Positions 9,877 to 18,478 of a stretch of DNA of 48,733 nucleotides are shown here, in pieces; within the stretch, counting starts at the first letter, position 1, and every line of letters starts with the position of its first letter. The position numbers were made by a program, and so were the translations under genes. The notes beneath the pieces are model-generated. The model saw nothing but the letters and a program-made list of their open reading frames with translations, was not told the DNA's origin and made no database searches. Source of the stretch: Streptomyces viridochromogenes DSM 40736 (lineage in GTDB: Bacteria; Actinomycetota; Actinomycetes; Streptomycetales; Streptomycetaceae); NCBI RefSeq assembly GCF_000158955.1, contig NZ_GG657757.1, positions 1,681,559 to 1,730,291 on the forward strand, given 5' to 3'.

Positions 9877-10806
9877 CTACCCCCGCGTCAGCGACAGCAG
9901 GTCCCTGGCGGGGCCAGTCGGACGGTGCCCCGTGGGCCAGACCGCCCTCAGGTCACGCGCGAGGGCAACCCCCTCCACCGGCACCCGCACAAGCCGCCGC
10001 ATGGCGAGTTCCTCCCCCACCGCCAGTTCACTCAGCACCGCAGGCCCCGCCCCACTCACCGCCGCCGCCTTGACGGCCGTCGTAGACGACAACTCGATCA
10101 ACGGCCGAGCCAGCCCGCCCAGCGCCGCATCGAGGACCTGCCGCGTACCCGAGCCCTTCTCACGGAGGATCAGCGGCGTCGCCGCCAGCTCCGACGCCTC
10201 CAGCGCGCGCCGCCGGCGGGACCAGGCGTGGCCCGGCGCGGTGACGACTATCAGCCGGTCGTGGGCGATGACCACCGAGTCCAGCCCGGTCGGCACCGTG
10301 AGCCCCTCCACGAACCCCAGATCCGCCTCGTCCGACAGCAGCCGTTCCGCGACCACCGTCGAGTTGCCGGCGTGCAGCGACACGGCCGTGTCGGGCCGCT
10401 GCGCCCGCAGCGCGAGCAGCCAGCCCGGCAGCAGGTACTCGGCGATCGTCATGCTCGCCGCCACCCGCAACCGGGAGTCACGCCGGTCACGCAGCGCCTG
10501 CGCGCCCACGTCGAACGCCTCCGCCGCCTCGACGATCCGCCGCGCCCAGTCGGTCACCAGCGCCCCGGCGTCCGTGAGCCGGGATCCGCGCGGCGAGCGG
10601 TCCACCAGTGCCACGCCGAGCTGTCGCTCCATCGACCGGACCCGGCTGCTGGCCGCGGGCTGGGTGATGCCGAGTTCCCGCGCCGCCCCGCCCAGGCTGC
10701 CGAGCCGCGCCACCGCCAGCAGCAGTTCCAGAGCGCCCAGATCGGGCACCCGGTGCGCCAGCGATCCGGTGGGAGACGGACCGGCCTGCTCATCCGTGTT
10801 GCTCAT
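9877..10806 (-). CDS. LysR family transcriptional regulator
   Basis: A 309-residue LysR regulator. The N-terminal winged helix-turn-helix (about 24-85) contains LELLLAVARLGSLGGAAREL and ITQPAASSRVRSMERQLG. The remainder is a periplasmic-binding-like effector domain (about 110-300). It is divergent from the TDT transporter with a 70-base spacer, the usual arrangement in which a LysR protein controls the neighbouring transporter. The ATG at 10806 gives a normal family length with a short polar leader of about 20 residues. Confidence 0.9.
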   Translation of the reverse strand: MSNTDEQAGPSPTGSLAHRVPDLGALELLLAVARLGSLGGAARELGITQPAASSRVRSMERQLGVALVDRSPRGSRLTDAGALVTDWARRIVEAAEAFDVGAQALRDRRDSRLRVAASMTIAEYLLPGWLLALRAQRPDTAVSLHAGNSTVVAERLLSDEADLGFVEGLTVPTGLDSVVIAHDRLIVVTAPGHAWSRRRRALEASELAATPLILREKGSGTRQVLDAALGGLARPLIELSSTTAVKAAAVSGAGPAVLSELAVGEELAMRRLVRVPVEGVALARDLRAVWPTGHRPTGPARDLLSLTRG

Positions 10807-10814
10807 AAACCCAG

Positions 10815-10830
10815 CTTATGTCGCCATAGA
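10815..10830. promoter_or_regulatory. Candidate LysR-binding dyad
   Basis: In the spacer between the LysR and TDT genes, TATG (10817-10820) and CATA (10825-10828) form a dyad with a 4-base centre. The surrounding TTATGTCGCCATA fits the T-N11-A pattern of LysR sites. It lies about 10 bases from the LysR start, consistent with autoregulation. Short dyads occur by chance, so this is a weak call. Confidence 0.35.
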
Positions 10831-10876
10831 ACCGTACTCGCTGGTGGCCGGGCTCCCGAGGCCCGACCGTTGGATC

Positions 10877-12029
10877 ATGGTCACCGCAACCCGGCCCCTC
10901 CCGCGCGCCGTCTCCGTCCGTCACCTGGGGCCCAACTGGTACGCCACCGTCATGGGCACGGCCGTCGTCGCCGGCGCCGGAGCCGCCCTCCCGGCACACG
11001 TTCCCGGGCTGCGCGGCGTGCTCGCCGGTGTCTGGGCCGTCTCGCTCGTCCTGCTCCTGGTCCTGCTCGGCGCCCGGACCGCGCACTGGCTGCACCACCG
11101 GGACCAGGCCCGCGCACACCTCCTCGACCCGGCGACGGCCCCGTTCTACGGCTGTCTCGCGATGGCCCTGCCGGCCGTGGGCGGCGGTGCCCTCACCGTG
11201 GGCCGGGACTGGATCGGCACGGGAGCCGCGGTGACGCTCGGCGGCGTGCTGTTCGGCGCCGGGACGGCCCTCGGACTGGCGGCGGCCGTCGCCGTGCCGT
11301 ACCTGATGGCCGTACGGCACCGGGTCGAGCCGGGGCAGGCCACGCCCGTGTGGCTGCTGCCGCTGGTCGCGCCCATGGTGTCGGCCGCCGTCGGACCGCT
11401 GCTGGTGCCCCGGCTGCCTCCGGGACAGCCCCGGGCGACGCTGCTCCTCCTCTGTTTCGCGGCTGTTCGGGCTCAGCCTGCTCGCGACCCTGGTCATGCT
11501 GCCGCTGGTCGTCGGCCGGCTGCTCACCTGCGGGCCGCTGCCGCTCGCCCTCACCCCGACGCTGTTCCTGGTACTGGGGCCGCTCGGCCAGTCCACCACC
11601 GCCGTCGGCGCGTTCGCGGACGTCGCCCCCGGGGTCGTACCGGAACCGTACGCCGAGGGCTTCGGTGTCCTCGCCGTGCTGTACGGCGTGCCCGTGATGG
11701 GGTTCGCGCTGCTGTGGTTCTGCCTCGCCACCGCCCATGTGCTGCGCGCCCGGCGGCACGGGATGCGGTTCTCGATGACCTGGTGGTCGTTCACCTTCCC
11801 GGTCGGCACCTGTGTCACGGGCGCCGAGGCGCTGGCCCGGCACACCGGGCTCGTGGCCTACTCGGCGCCGGCGGTCGTGCTGTACGGCGTGCTGGTCGGC
11901 GCATGGGCCACGGCGGCGCTCGGCACCGTACGCGGGCTGCTCAGGGGCGAGCTGCTCGCAGCGCCCGCTCCAGCACCCGTGGTGCCTCGGCCAGCGACGG
12001 CCCGTACCACGTCAGGTGCCGTCCGCTGA
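10877..12029 (+). pseudogene. TDT family (TehA/SLAC1-like) transporter with one apparent +1 frameshift
   Basis: The ATG at 10877 opens a membrane protein with LGPNWYATVMGTAVVAGAGA, the conserved first helix of the tellurite-resistance/dicarboxylate transporter family. The frame runs to about 11455 (ATLLLLCF) and then loses hydrophobicity. The family sequence continues one frame over (LFGLSLLATLVMLPLVV) through six more helices, including QSTTAVGAF and WWSFTFPVGTC, to the stop at 12029. Removing one base near TTT 11455-11457 joins the halves into about 383 residues with ten helices, the family norm. It is divergent from the LysR gene. The last 89 bases overlap the 3' end of the convergent cobalamin-binding-like gene, which is unusual. 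Confidence 0.8.
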
Positions 12030-12660
12030 CGAGTGCGCAGGGCAGGCCGCGGAAGGCCTCGGGGCCGTCGTCCGCGGTGAAGCGGTACGGCTCGTCGGGG
12101 AGGATCACGACGTCCGGCTCGCCGGCGCGGAGGTCGTCGAGCGGGATGCGGGGGTAGCGGTCGGGATGCGCCGCCTGGAGGTGGTCGACGCCGAGGCGGG
12201 CGAGGACGTCACCCGCGAAGGTGTCGCGGCCCAGGACCATCCACGGGCGGCGCCAGATCGGTACGACCGCCGTCCGGCGGGTGTCCGGCCGAGGCAGGGA
12301 CGACCAGGTGGCCTCCGCCTCGTCCAGCCAGCGCGGCCGGGACGTCACCCCGCAGTCGCCCAGGACCCGGGCCAGCTCCCGGAAGGCCTGCGGCACGTCG
12401 CGGATCTCCGTCACCAGGACCGCGACGCCCGCCGCGCGCAGGGCCGCCAGGTCGGGTGCGCGGTTCTCCTCCTCGTTGGCGATCACCAGGTCGGGCGCGA
12501 GGGAGAGGATCCGGTCGGTCTTCGGGTTCTTGGTGCCGCCGACACGGGCCACGTCGAGGCCGGGCGGATGCGTGCACCAGTCGGTGGCGCCGACCAGGGT
12601 GCCGGGCGCGGACCGGGCCACGGCCTCGGTCAGCGAGGGCACCAGCGAGACGACCCTCAC
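11941..12660 (-). CDS. BtuF/FhuD-like (helical backbone) cobalamin- or metallophore-binding protein without signal peptide
   Basis: A 239-residue protein that begins VRVVSLVPSLTEAVA, the first strand-helix unit of the helical-backbone metal-receptor (BtuF) fold. It continues with LVGATDWCTHP, TKNPKTDRILSLAPDLVIANEEEN and GEPDVVILPDEPY. No signal peptide or lipobox precedes the domain, so unlike transporter BtuF it looks cytoplasmic. The GTG at 12660 overlaps the stop of the upstream XRE-cupin gene as GTGA, so the two are coupled. No ABC permease or ATPase lies nearby. Its ligand and purpose are unknown. Confidence 0.78.
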   Translation of the reverse strand: MRVVSLVPSLTEAVARSAPGTLVGATDWCTHPPGLDVARVGGTKNPKTDRILSLAPDLVIANEEENRAPDLAALRAAGVAVLVTEIRDVPQAFRELARVLGDCGVTSRPRWLDEAEATWSSLPRPDTRRTAVVPIWRRPWMVLGRDTFAGDVLARLGVDHLQAAHPDRYPRIPLDDLRAGEPDVVILPDEPYRFTADDGPEAFRGLPCALVSGRHLTWYGPSLAEAPRVLERALRAARP

Positions 12661-13238
12661 CGGCGTGGCCGGTCCCGGACCGCCTCGATGTGCTCCGCCA
12701 CGGCGACGACGATCACGCGGGTGTCCGACTCCGCCGCCCGCCACCGGTGCCGTACGCCGCCGGTGAGGTACAGCGTGTCGCCGCGGCCCAGACGGTAGGC
12801 GCGGCCCTCCGCCTCGATCTCCACCGCGCCGTCGGCGACGTACATCAACTGGTCGTTGCGGTACTGGAATTCACGGCCCGCGTCGTGCTCGCCGGTGAAC
12901 TCGGAGGCGTGCATCTGGTGGTGGCCGCGCACCAGGGACCGAGTCCGGGGTTGCGGCAGCGGCAGCGGCAGCGGCTCGACGGCGTCGGCGCGGACGACGT
13001 CCACGCTGCAGGCCGGGTCGGCCGCGGCGAGGAGCTCCACGGCGGTGGTGCGCAGGGCGTCGGCGACCTTCTCCAGGGAGCTCCTGCTGGGCCGCGCCCG
13101 GTCGTTCTCCACCTGGCTCAGGAACGGGACCGACAGGCCGCTGCGCTCGGACACCACGGCGAGGGTGAGGTCCAGCGCGCGGCGCCGCCGACGCACGGCC
13201 GCGCCCACCCGAAGGGGCTGCTCTTTGTGGTCGCCCAT
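12657..13238 (-). CDS. XRE family regulator with C-terminal cupin domain
   Basis: A 193-residue regulator. The helix-turn-helix (about 10-65) is LRVGAAVRRRRRALDLTLAV with SGLSVPFLSQVENDRARPS. A cupin beta-barrel (about 105-180) contains FQYRNDQLMYVADGAVEIE and GDTLYLTGGVRHRWRA with its barrel histidines. The ATG at 13238 was chosen over an in-frame upstream ATG because homology starts there and a GGAGGG sequence lies just upstream. The cupin probably senses a small molecule. The GTGA overlap with the BtuF-like gene suggests the two act on the same ligand. Confidence 0.87.
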   Translation of the reverse strand: MGDHKEQPLRVGAAVRRRRRALDLTLAVVSERSGLSVPFLSQVENDRARPSRSSLEKVADALRTTAVELLAAADPACSVDVVRADAVEPLPLPLPQPRTRSLVRGHHQMHASEFTGEHDAGREFQYRNDQLMYVADGAVEIEAEGRAYRLGRGDTLYLTGGVRHRWRAAESDTRVIVVAVAEHIEAVRDRPRR

Positions 13239-13580
13239 CGCTCCGGCTCCCTCCTTCACCCGTCGATCCGCTCCCGGTGCGCCGGTGTCCCGGCGCACGT
13301 CCCATGCTGAGTTGTCTGCACCCTACGCATGTTCGGCAAACCGTTTCATGCGCCCGTCACATCGACGTCATCCAGGGCGGCGCGCGACCTCACAGTTCGC
13401 GCCAGGGGATCCGCCGCCCTCAGGCGGGCCACGGATTCCTCCTACGGGAGGAACAGGGCGGGAGAGGGGGTTCGGGGGGTGGCGTAGCGCTCTGTGGTTG
13501 TCCGGATCCCGCTCGTGGAAACGAGTCCGGGGTGGCACGCGCCGTATGGCGCGTCCCACCCCGGAAACCCTACTGCGGAG
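13239..13580. other. Intergenic region before the XRE gene
   Basis: This 342-base stretch separates the leftward XRE gene from the leftward betaine transporter. The right part holds the transporter's terminator (listed separately). The left part should carry the XRE promoter; no operator was recognised. A small hairpin (CCTCC-TAC-GGGAGG) lies near 13440. No coding frame with convincing content was seen. Confidence 0.4.
13527..13564 (-). terminator. Strong hairpin terminator after the betaine transporter operon
   Basis: CCGGGGTGG (13527-13535) pairs with CCACCCCGG (13556-13564), and inside it ACGCGCC pairs with GGCGCGT around a GTAT loop, broken by a single C/C mismatch. The sixteen base pairs sit 17 bases beyond the permease stop. 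There is no long U-run, as is usual in Streptomyces. Confidence 0.8.
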
Positions 13581-16199
13581 TTACTGCGGCGTCATGCGCT
13601 CCACCATGTCGGGGTGCTCCTTGAGCCACGCGGCGACGGCCTCTTCCTCATGGCCCTGGCCGCGGCCCTTGATCTCGCTCTCCAGCGTGCCGAGCTCGTC
13701 CTCGCTCATCTTGAAGTTCTTGATCCACTTCGTGAGCTGCGGGTACTCCTCGGGGAACTTCTCGTTGGAGATGGTGCGGATCGTGTTGCCCTCGCCGAAG
13801 CCCTTCTTGGGGTCCTTCAGCTTGGTCAGCTCGTAGTCGCTGTACGCCCAGTGCGGCGACCACAGGGTGACGGCGATCGGCTCCTTCTTGGCGTAGGCGC
13901 GCTTCAGCTCCGCCAGCATGGCCGGGGTGGAACCGTCGACGACCTCGTATTCCTTGTCGAGACCATAGGCGGGCAGGACCTTGTTCTTCGCCAGGTCCAT
14001 CTCACCGGTGCCCGGCTCGATGCCGATGATCTTCCCCTTGAAGGTGCCGGACTTGCCCTTGAGGTCCTCCAGGGAGTCGACGCCCTTCACGTAGGACGGT
14101 ACGGCGATCTCCAGGGAGGTTGGCTCGTACCAGGTGCCGAGGTCCTTGAGCCGGTCCTTGTTCTTGTCCCAGTAGTTCTTCTGGGCGTAGGGCAGCCAGG
14201 CGTCGAAGTTGAGGTCGAGATCGCCCGAGGCCAGACCCGTGTAGACGGGGCCGACGTCCATCTGCTTCAGGTTCAGCTTGTAGCCGCGCCGTTCGAGGAC
14301 GTTCTTCCACAGGTAGGTGACGGCGATGTCCTCGTCCCAGGGGAACCACGCCACGTCCAGGGGCTGCTTGGCCTCCGCGGGCGTGCCGCCCCCGGCGTTC
14401 TTGACCGGGGCCATCTTGTCGACGAAGCCGGGGTTCTGCTTCAGCCAGGCACGGACGGCCTCCTGCTGGTTGCCCTTGCCGGCCTTGTTGATCTCGGCTT
14501 CGAGGCTGGTGAGCTCCTTCTCGCTCATCTTGAAGTTCTTCAGCCAGCCGGCGACCGTCGGGTCGTCGCCCTTGAAGCCCTTGCGGGACAGGGTGTGCAC
14601 ACCGTCGCCCTCGCCCCAGGCGCCCTTCGGGTCCTTGAGCTTCTTGAGGTCGTAGTCGTTGTACGCCCAGTGCGGCGACCAGAGCGTCGTGACGATCGGC
14701 TTCTTCTGGGCGTAGGCGCGCTTCAGCTCGGCCAGCATCGCGGGCGTGGAGCTGTCGACGACCTTGTACTCCTTGTCCAGGCCGTACGCCTTGAGGACCT
14801 TGCTCTTGAGCAGGGCCATCTCACCCGCGCTGGACTCGATGCCGGTGATCTTGCCGTCGAACTCGGAGGCCTTGCCCTTGAGGTCCTCCAGGGAGTCGAT
14901 GCCCTTCATGTAGGCGGGCACGGAGAGCTCCAGAGACGTCTTGTCGTACCAGGCGCCGAGGTCGTCGAGCTGCTTGCCGTACTTCTTCCAGTACTGGGCG
15001 TGGGTCGTGGGCAGCCACGCGTCCGTCTGGAAGTCGACGTCGCCCTGGGCGAGCGAGGTGTACAGCGGGCCCGCGTCGAACTGCTTGACCTCGACCTCGT
15101 AGCCGCGCTGCTCCAGGGCCTCCTTCCACAGGAAGGTGGAGGCGACGCCCTCGTCCCACGGGATGTAGCCGATGCTGATCTTCTTGCCCTGGCCGACGTT
15201 CTTGCCGTCCGCAACGGCCTCGGTGCCGGCCTTGCCGCCACCGAGGACACCCATGCCGCCCGCGGCGAGGGCGAGGACGACGACACCGATCACGGCGACG
15301 GCCGGTCGGGGCCGGTACGACCAGATCTTCAGCCCCTGGGCGGCGCGCAGCTTGGCGGCGGCGCGGCGGCCGAGCGGGGAGACCTGGGTGCCGAGGGCGC
15401 TGGTCATGCGGTCCAGGTAGATCGCGAGGATCACGATGGCCACACCGGCCTCGGAGCCGAGGCCCACGTTGAGCTGGCCGATGGCCTCGTTGACGTCGCC
15501 GCCAAGGCCCCCGGTGCCGACCATGCCGGCGATCGCGGCCATCGACAGGCCGAGCATGATGACCTGGTTGACGCCGGCCATGACGGTGGGCAGGGCGAGC
15601 GGGAGCTGGACGCGCAGCAGGGTGTTGCGGGGCGTGGTGCCGAACGCGTCGGCGGCCTCGACCAGCTCCTTGTCGACCTGCCGGATGCCCAGCTCGGTCA
15701 TGCGTACGCCCGGGGCGAGCGCGAAGATCAGCGTGGCGACGATGCCGGCGGGGGCGCCGGTGCCGAAGAACAGGATCGCCGGGATGAGGTAGATCATCGC
15801 GGGCAGCGTCTGCATGAAGTCCAGGACCGGCCGGACCAGACCGCTGACACGGTCCGAGCGGGCCGCCCAGATGCCCACGGGGATCGAGATCACCAGCGCG
15901 ATGACGGTCGCCACGAGGACGAGCGACAGGGTGATCATCGCGTTCTCCCACAGTTCGAGGGAGTCGATGAACGCGAATCCCACGAAGGTGAGGACACCGG
16001 CGAGGGTGCCGCGCAGCCAGAAGGCGATCACGGCGAAGATGCCCGCGAGGAGCAGCGGTTCGGGGGCCTGGAGGACGGCGTTGATGCCGTCGTAGAGGCC
16101 GAGGAAGACGGTCTTGCAGAAGTCGAACAGCCACGCCATGTGGGTGGTGAGCCAGTCGACCCCGTCGTTGACCCAGCTGCCGAGCTGAACCCTAGGCAC
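13581..16199 (-). CDS. Glycine betaine/proline-type ABC transporter: permease fused to two tandem substrate-binding domains
   Basis: An 872-residue fusion. Residues about 50-270 are a ProW/OpuAB permease with the EAA loop EAADAFGTTPRNTLLRVQLP (181-200). A further helix at about 298-320 leads to two OpuAC/ProX-like binding domains at about 341-600 and 614-872. Both domains carry IPWDE/FPWDE, DAWLP and WSPHWAY, the last two likely supplying aromatic residues for the quaternary-ammonium site. The copies are closely similar (STPAMLAELKRAYA in both), which indicates an internal duplication. The GTG start overlaps the ATPase stop by 8 bases. It should import compatible solutes. The paired binding domains recall GlnPQ; single-domain OpuA fusions are the commoner form. 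Confidence 0.9.
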   Translation of the reverse strand: MPRVQLGSWVNDGVDWLTTHMAWLFDFCKTVFLGLYDGINAVLQAPEPLLLAGIFAVIAFWLRGTLAGVLTFVGFAFIDSLELWENAMITLSLVLVATVIALVISIPVGIWAARSDRVSGLVRPVLDFMQTLPAMIYLIPAILFFGTGAPAGIVATLIFALAPGVRMTELGIRQVDKELVEAADAFGTTPRNTLLRVQLPLALPTVMAGVNQVIMLGLSMAAIAGMVGTGGLGGDVNEAIGQLNVGLGSEAGVAIVILAIYLDRMTSALGTQVSPLGRRAAAKLRAAQGLKIWSYRPRPAVAVIGVVVLALAAGGMGVLGGGKAGTEAVADGKNVGQGKKISIGYIPWDEGVASTFLWKEALEQRGYEVEVKQFDAGPLYTSLAQGDVDFQTDAWLPTTHAQYWKKYGKQLDDLGAWYDKTSLELSVPAYMKGIDSLEDLKGKASEFDGKITGIESSAGEMALLKSKVLKAYGLDKEYKVVDSSTPAMLAELKRAYAQKKPIVTTLWSPHWAYNDYDLKKLKDPKGAWGEGDGVHTLSRKGFKGDDPTVAGWLKNFKMSEKELTSLEAEINKAGKGNQQEAVRAWLKQNPGFVDKMAPVKNAGGGTPAEAKQPLDVAWFPWDEDIAVTYLWKNVLERRGYKLNLKQMDVGPVYTGLASGDLDLNFDAWLPYAQKNYWDKNKDRLKDLGTWYEPTSLEIAVPSYVKGVDSLEDLKGKSGTFKGKIIGIEPGTGEMDLAKNKVLPAYGLDKEYEVVDGSTPAMLAELKRAYAKKEPIAVTLWSPHWAYSDYELTKLKDPKKGFGEGNTIRTISNEKFPEEYPQLTKWIKNFKMSEDELGTLESEIKGRGQGHEEEAVAAWLKEHPDMVERMTPQ

Positions 16200-17283
16200 G
16201 GGCGGTCACCTTCTCTCCGCCCTTGTCCCGCGGGGAGTCGCAGGGCTGCGGGGTGGTGTCCGGCTCGTCGCCGAGGAAGCCGACCAGGCGCTGCCGGGGG
16301 ACGACGCCGATCTGCTTGTTGTCCTTGTCCACGACCGAGACGGGGTGGGAGAGCCGGGCGCTGATGGCGCACAGCTGCGTGAAGGGGGTGTCGGGCGTGG
16401 CGGTCTCGCACTGGCAGCCGGGGCCGTCGGCGGTGACCGAGGTGTCCATGAGCTCACCGGCGGTGAGGACTCGGGAGCGGTCCACGTCCTGGGTGAAGGA
16501 GGCGACGTAGTCGTTCTCCGGGCGCAGCAGGATGTCCTGCGCGGTGCCGATCTGCACGATGCGGCCGTCGCGCATGACGGCGATGCGGTCGCCCAGGCGC
16601 ATGGCCTCGTTCAGGTCGTGGGTGATGAAGACGATCGTCTTCTTCAGCTTCTGCTGGAGCTCCAGCAGCTGGTCCTGCATGTCGCGGCGGATCAGCGGGT
16701 CCAGGGCGCTGAAGGACTCGTCCATCAGCAGCAGGTCGGCGTCGGTGGCGAGCGCGCGGGCCAGACCGACGCGCTGCTGCATGCCGCCGGACAGCTCGTC
16801 GGGCCAGGACTTCTCCCAGCCGGCCAGGCCGCACAGGGCGAGCGCCTCGTCGGCGCGGCGTACGCGCTCGGCGCGGGGCACGCCCTGCACTTCCAGACCG
16901 TAGGCGGCGTTCTCGCGCACGCTGCGGTGCGGGAAGAGCGCGAAGTGCTGGAACACCATGCTGATCTTCTTGGAGCGGACCTGGCGCAGCTCGCGGTCGC
17001 CGAGCGTGGTCAGGTCCTGGCCGTCGAAGCGCACGTGGCCCGCGGTCGGCTCGAGCAGGCCGTTCAGCATGCGCAGCAGGGTGGACTTGCCGGAGCCGGA
17101 CAGGCCCATGACGACGAAGATCTCGCCGGGCTCCACGGTGAAGGACGCGTCGATCACGGCGGCGGTCGTGCCCTCGGCGCGCAGTTCCTCGCGGTCGGCC
17201 CCGCCCTTGAGCCGCTCGACCGCCCGGTCCGGTCTCCTGCCGAACACTTTGTACAGGCTCTCTGCCTCAAGCGTTGCTGACAC
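16192..17283 (-). CDS. Glycine betaine/quaternary-amine ABC transporter ATP-binding protein (OpuAA/ProV type)
   Basis: A 363-residue ATPase. Walker A is GLSGSGKST (60-68), the Q-loop FQHFALFPHRS, the signature LSGGMQQR (164-171), Walker B LLLMDE and the H-loop FITHDLNEAM. The N-terminal insertion before the nucleotide-binding domain is typical of ProV/OpuAA. A C-terminal CBS-like region (about 270-340) is expected to sense ionic strength; a Cys-x-Cys (CQCE) lies inside it. The GTG at 17283 begins the family N-terminus (SATLEAESLYKVFG). It is first in a two-gene operon with the fused permease. Confidence 0.92.
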   Translation of the reverse strand: MSATLEAESLYKVFGRRPDRAVERLKGGADREELRAEGTTAAVIDASFTVEPGEIFVVMGLSGSGKSTLLRMLNGLLEPTAGHVRFDGQDLTTLGDRELRQVRSKKISMVFQHFALFPHRSVRENAAYGLEVQGVPRAERVRRADEALALCGLAGWEKSWPDELSGGMQQRVGLARALATDADLLLMDESFSALDPLIRRDMQDQLLELQQKLKKTIVFITHDLNEAMRLGDRIAVMRDGRIVQIGTAQDILLRPENDYVASFTQDVDRSRVLTAGELMDTSVTADGPGCQCETATPDTPFTQLCAISARLSHPVSVVDKDNKQIGVVPRQRLVGFLGDEPDTTPQPCDSPRDKGGEKVTARA

Positions 17284-17451
17284 GTGCACCTCAAATTCGA
17301 CGGCAACAGAACAGCGAGAGGACAGGGGCGCAAACAGTTGAAATGCGCAACCAGCCTCGCTCCGGGGCGGCGCCTCCCCTGGATCCCGAATCCCAAACGC
17401 ACAAGTGAGGCGCGTCACAGGGGCGGCGGGTCACTGTCGGTGCCGTACGGC
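17284..17451. promoter_or_regulatory. Divergent promoter region of the betaine transporter and exonuclease genes
   Basis: This 168-base spacer lies between two genes transcribed away from each other and must contain both promoters. It is locally less GC-rich around 17290-17400 than the flanking coding DNA. No operator or riboswitch-like structure was recognised. Confidence 0.4.
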
Positions 17452-18384
17452 ATGATGCGTGGCGTGACCGGACGACTGATGCTCCTCGACACCGCCTCCC
17501 TGTACTTCCGCGCCTACTTCGGCGTCCCGGAATCGGTCAAGGCACCGGACGGCACGCCGGTGAACGCCGTGCGCGGGCTGCTCGACTTCATCGACCGGCT
17601 GGTCAAGGACCACCGGCCGGACCACCTGGTGGCCTGCATGGACGCCGACTGGCGGCCGCACTGGCGGGTCGAGCTGATCCCCTCCTACAAGGCCCACCGC
17701 GTCGCCGAGGAGCGCGCGGCCGGCCCGGACGAGGAGGAGGTGCCCGACACGCTCTCGCCGCAGGTGCCGGTCATCGAGGCGGTGCTGGACGCGGTCGGCA
17801 TCGCGCGCGTGGGCGTGGCGGAGTACGAGGCGGACGACGTGATCGGCACGTTCACCGCGGGGGCGAAGGGCCCGGTCGACATCGTCACGGGCGACCGCGA
17901 CCTCTACCAGCTGGTGGACGACGCCCGCGGGGTCCGCGTGCTGTACCCGCTGAAAGGCGTGGGCACCCTGCAGCTCACCGATGAGGCGGTGCTGCGCGGG
18001 AAGTATGGGGTCGACGGCAGCGGGTACGCGGACCTGGCTCTGCTGCGCGGCGACCCCAGCGACGGCCTGCCGGGAGTGCCGGGCATCGGCGAGAAGACGG
18101 CCGCCAAGCTGCTGGCGGAGTTCGGCGACCTGGCCGGGATCATGGCCGCCGTCGAGGACCGGCGGTCGAAGCTGACGCCGACGCAGCGGAGGCGGCTGGA
18201 CGAGGCCCGCCCGTATCTCGCGGTCGCGCCGAAGGTGGTCCGGGTCGCGGACGACGTGCCGCTGCCTGACGTCAGGACGGCGCTGCCGCGGGCACCGCGC
18301 GACCCGGCGGGCCTGGAGGCGCTGGCGGCCCGCTGGGGCCTGGGCGGGTCACTGGAGCGCCTGCTGGTGACGCTCGGGTCGTGA
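17452..18384 (+). CDS. 5'-3' exonuclease (FEN-1/polymerase I N-domain type)
   Basis: A protein of about 310 residues resembling a stand-alone polymerase-I 5' nuclease domain. It shows MLLDTASLYFRAYFG, the metal-site stretches EYEADDVIGTF and VTGDRDLYQLVDD, and the helix-hairpin-helix GDPSDGLPGVPGIGEKTAAK. Adjacent ATGs at 17452 and 17455 and a GTG at 17464 are all possible starts; no strong ribosome binding site decides. It is expected to remove flaps or RNA primers beside the main DNA polymerase I. It is an apparent single-gene unit, divergent from the betaine ABC operon. Confidence 0.9.
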   Translation: MMRGVTGRLMLLDTASLYFRAYFGVPESVKAPDGTPVNAVRGLLDFIDRLVKDHRPDHLVACMDADWRPHWRVELIPSYKAHRVAEERAAGPDEEEVPDTLSPQVPVIEAVLDAVGIARVGVAEYEADDVIGTFTAGAKGPVDIVTGDRDLYQLVDDARGVRVLYPLKGVGTLQLTDEAVLRGKYGVDGSGYADLALLRGDPSDGLPGVPGIGEKTAAKLLAEFGDLAGIMAAVEDRRSKLTPTQRRRLDEARPYLAVAPKVVRVADDVPLPDVRTALPRAPRDPAGLEALAARWGLGGSLERLLVTLGS

Positions 18385-18441
18385 CCTTCTCGGGCCATGA
18401 CCTTCCCTACGAGAGGTGTGGAGCGGGGACGAGGTGCTAAC

Positions 18442-18460
18442 TTAGGTAACCCTAACTATG
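18442..18460 (+). promoter_or_regulatory. Iron box (DmdR1/IdeR-type operator)
   Basis: TTAGGTAACCCTAACTATG has the left half and centre of the actinomycete iron box (TTAGGTnAnnCTAACCTAA), with the dyad TTAGG-TAAC-CCTAA. It ends 18 bases before the siderophore-interacting protein start, so iron-loaded DmdR1 would block transcription. The right half-site is degenerate. Confidence 0.75.
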
Positions 18461-18478
18461 TGAGACAGGGAGGTCCTC

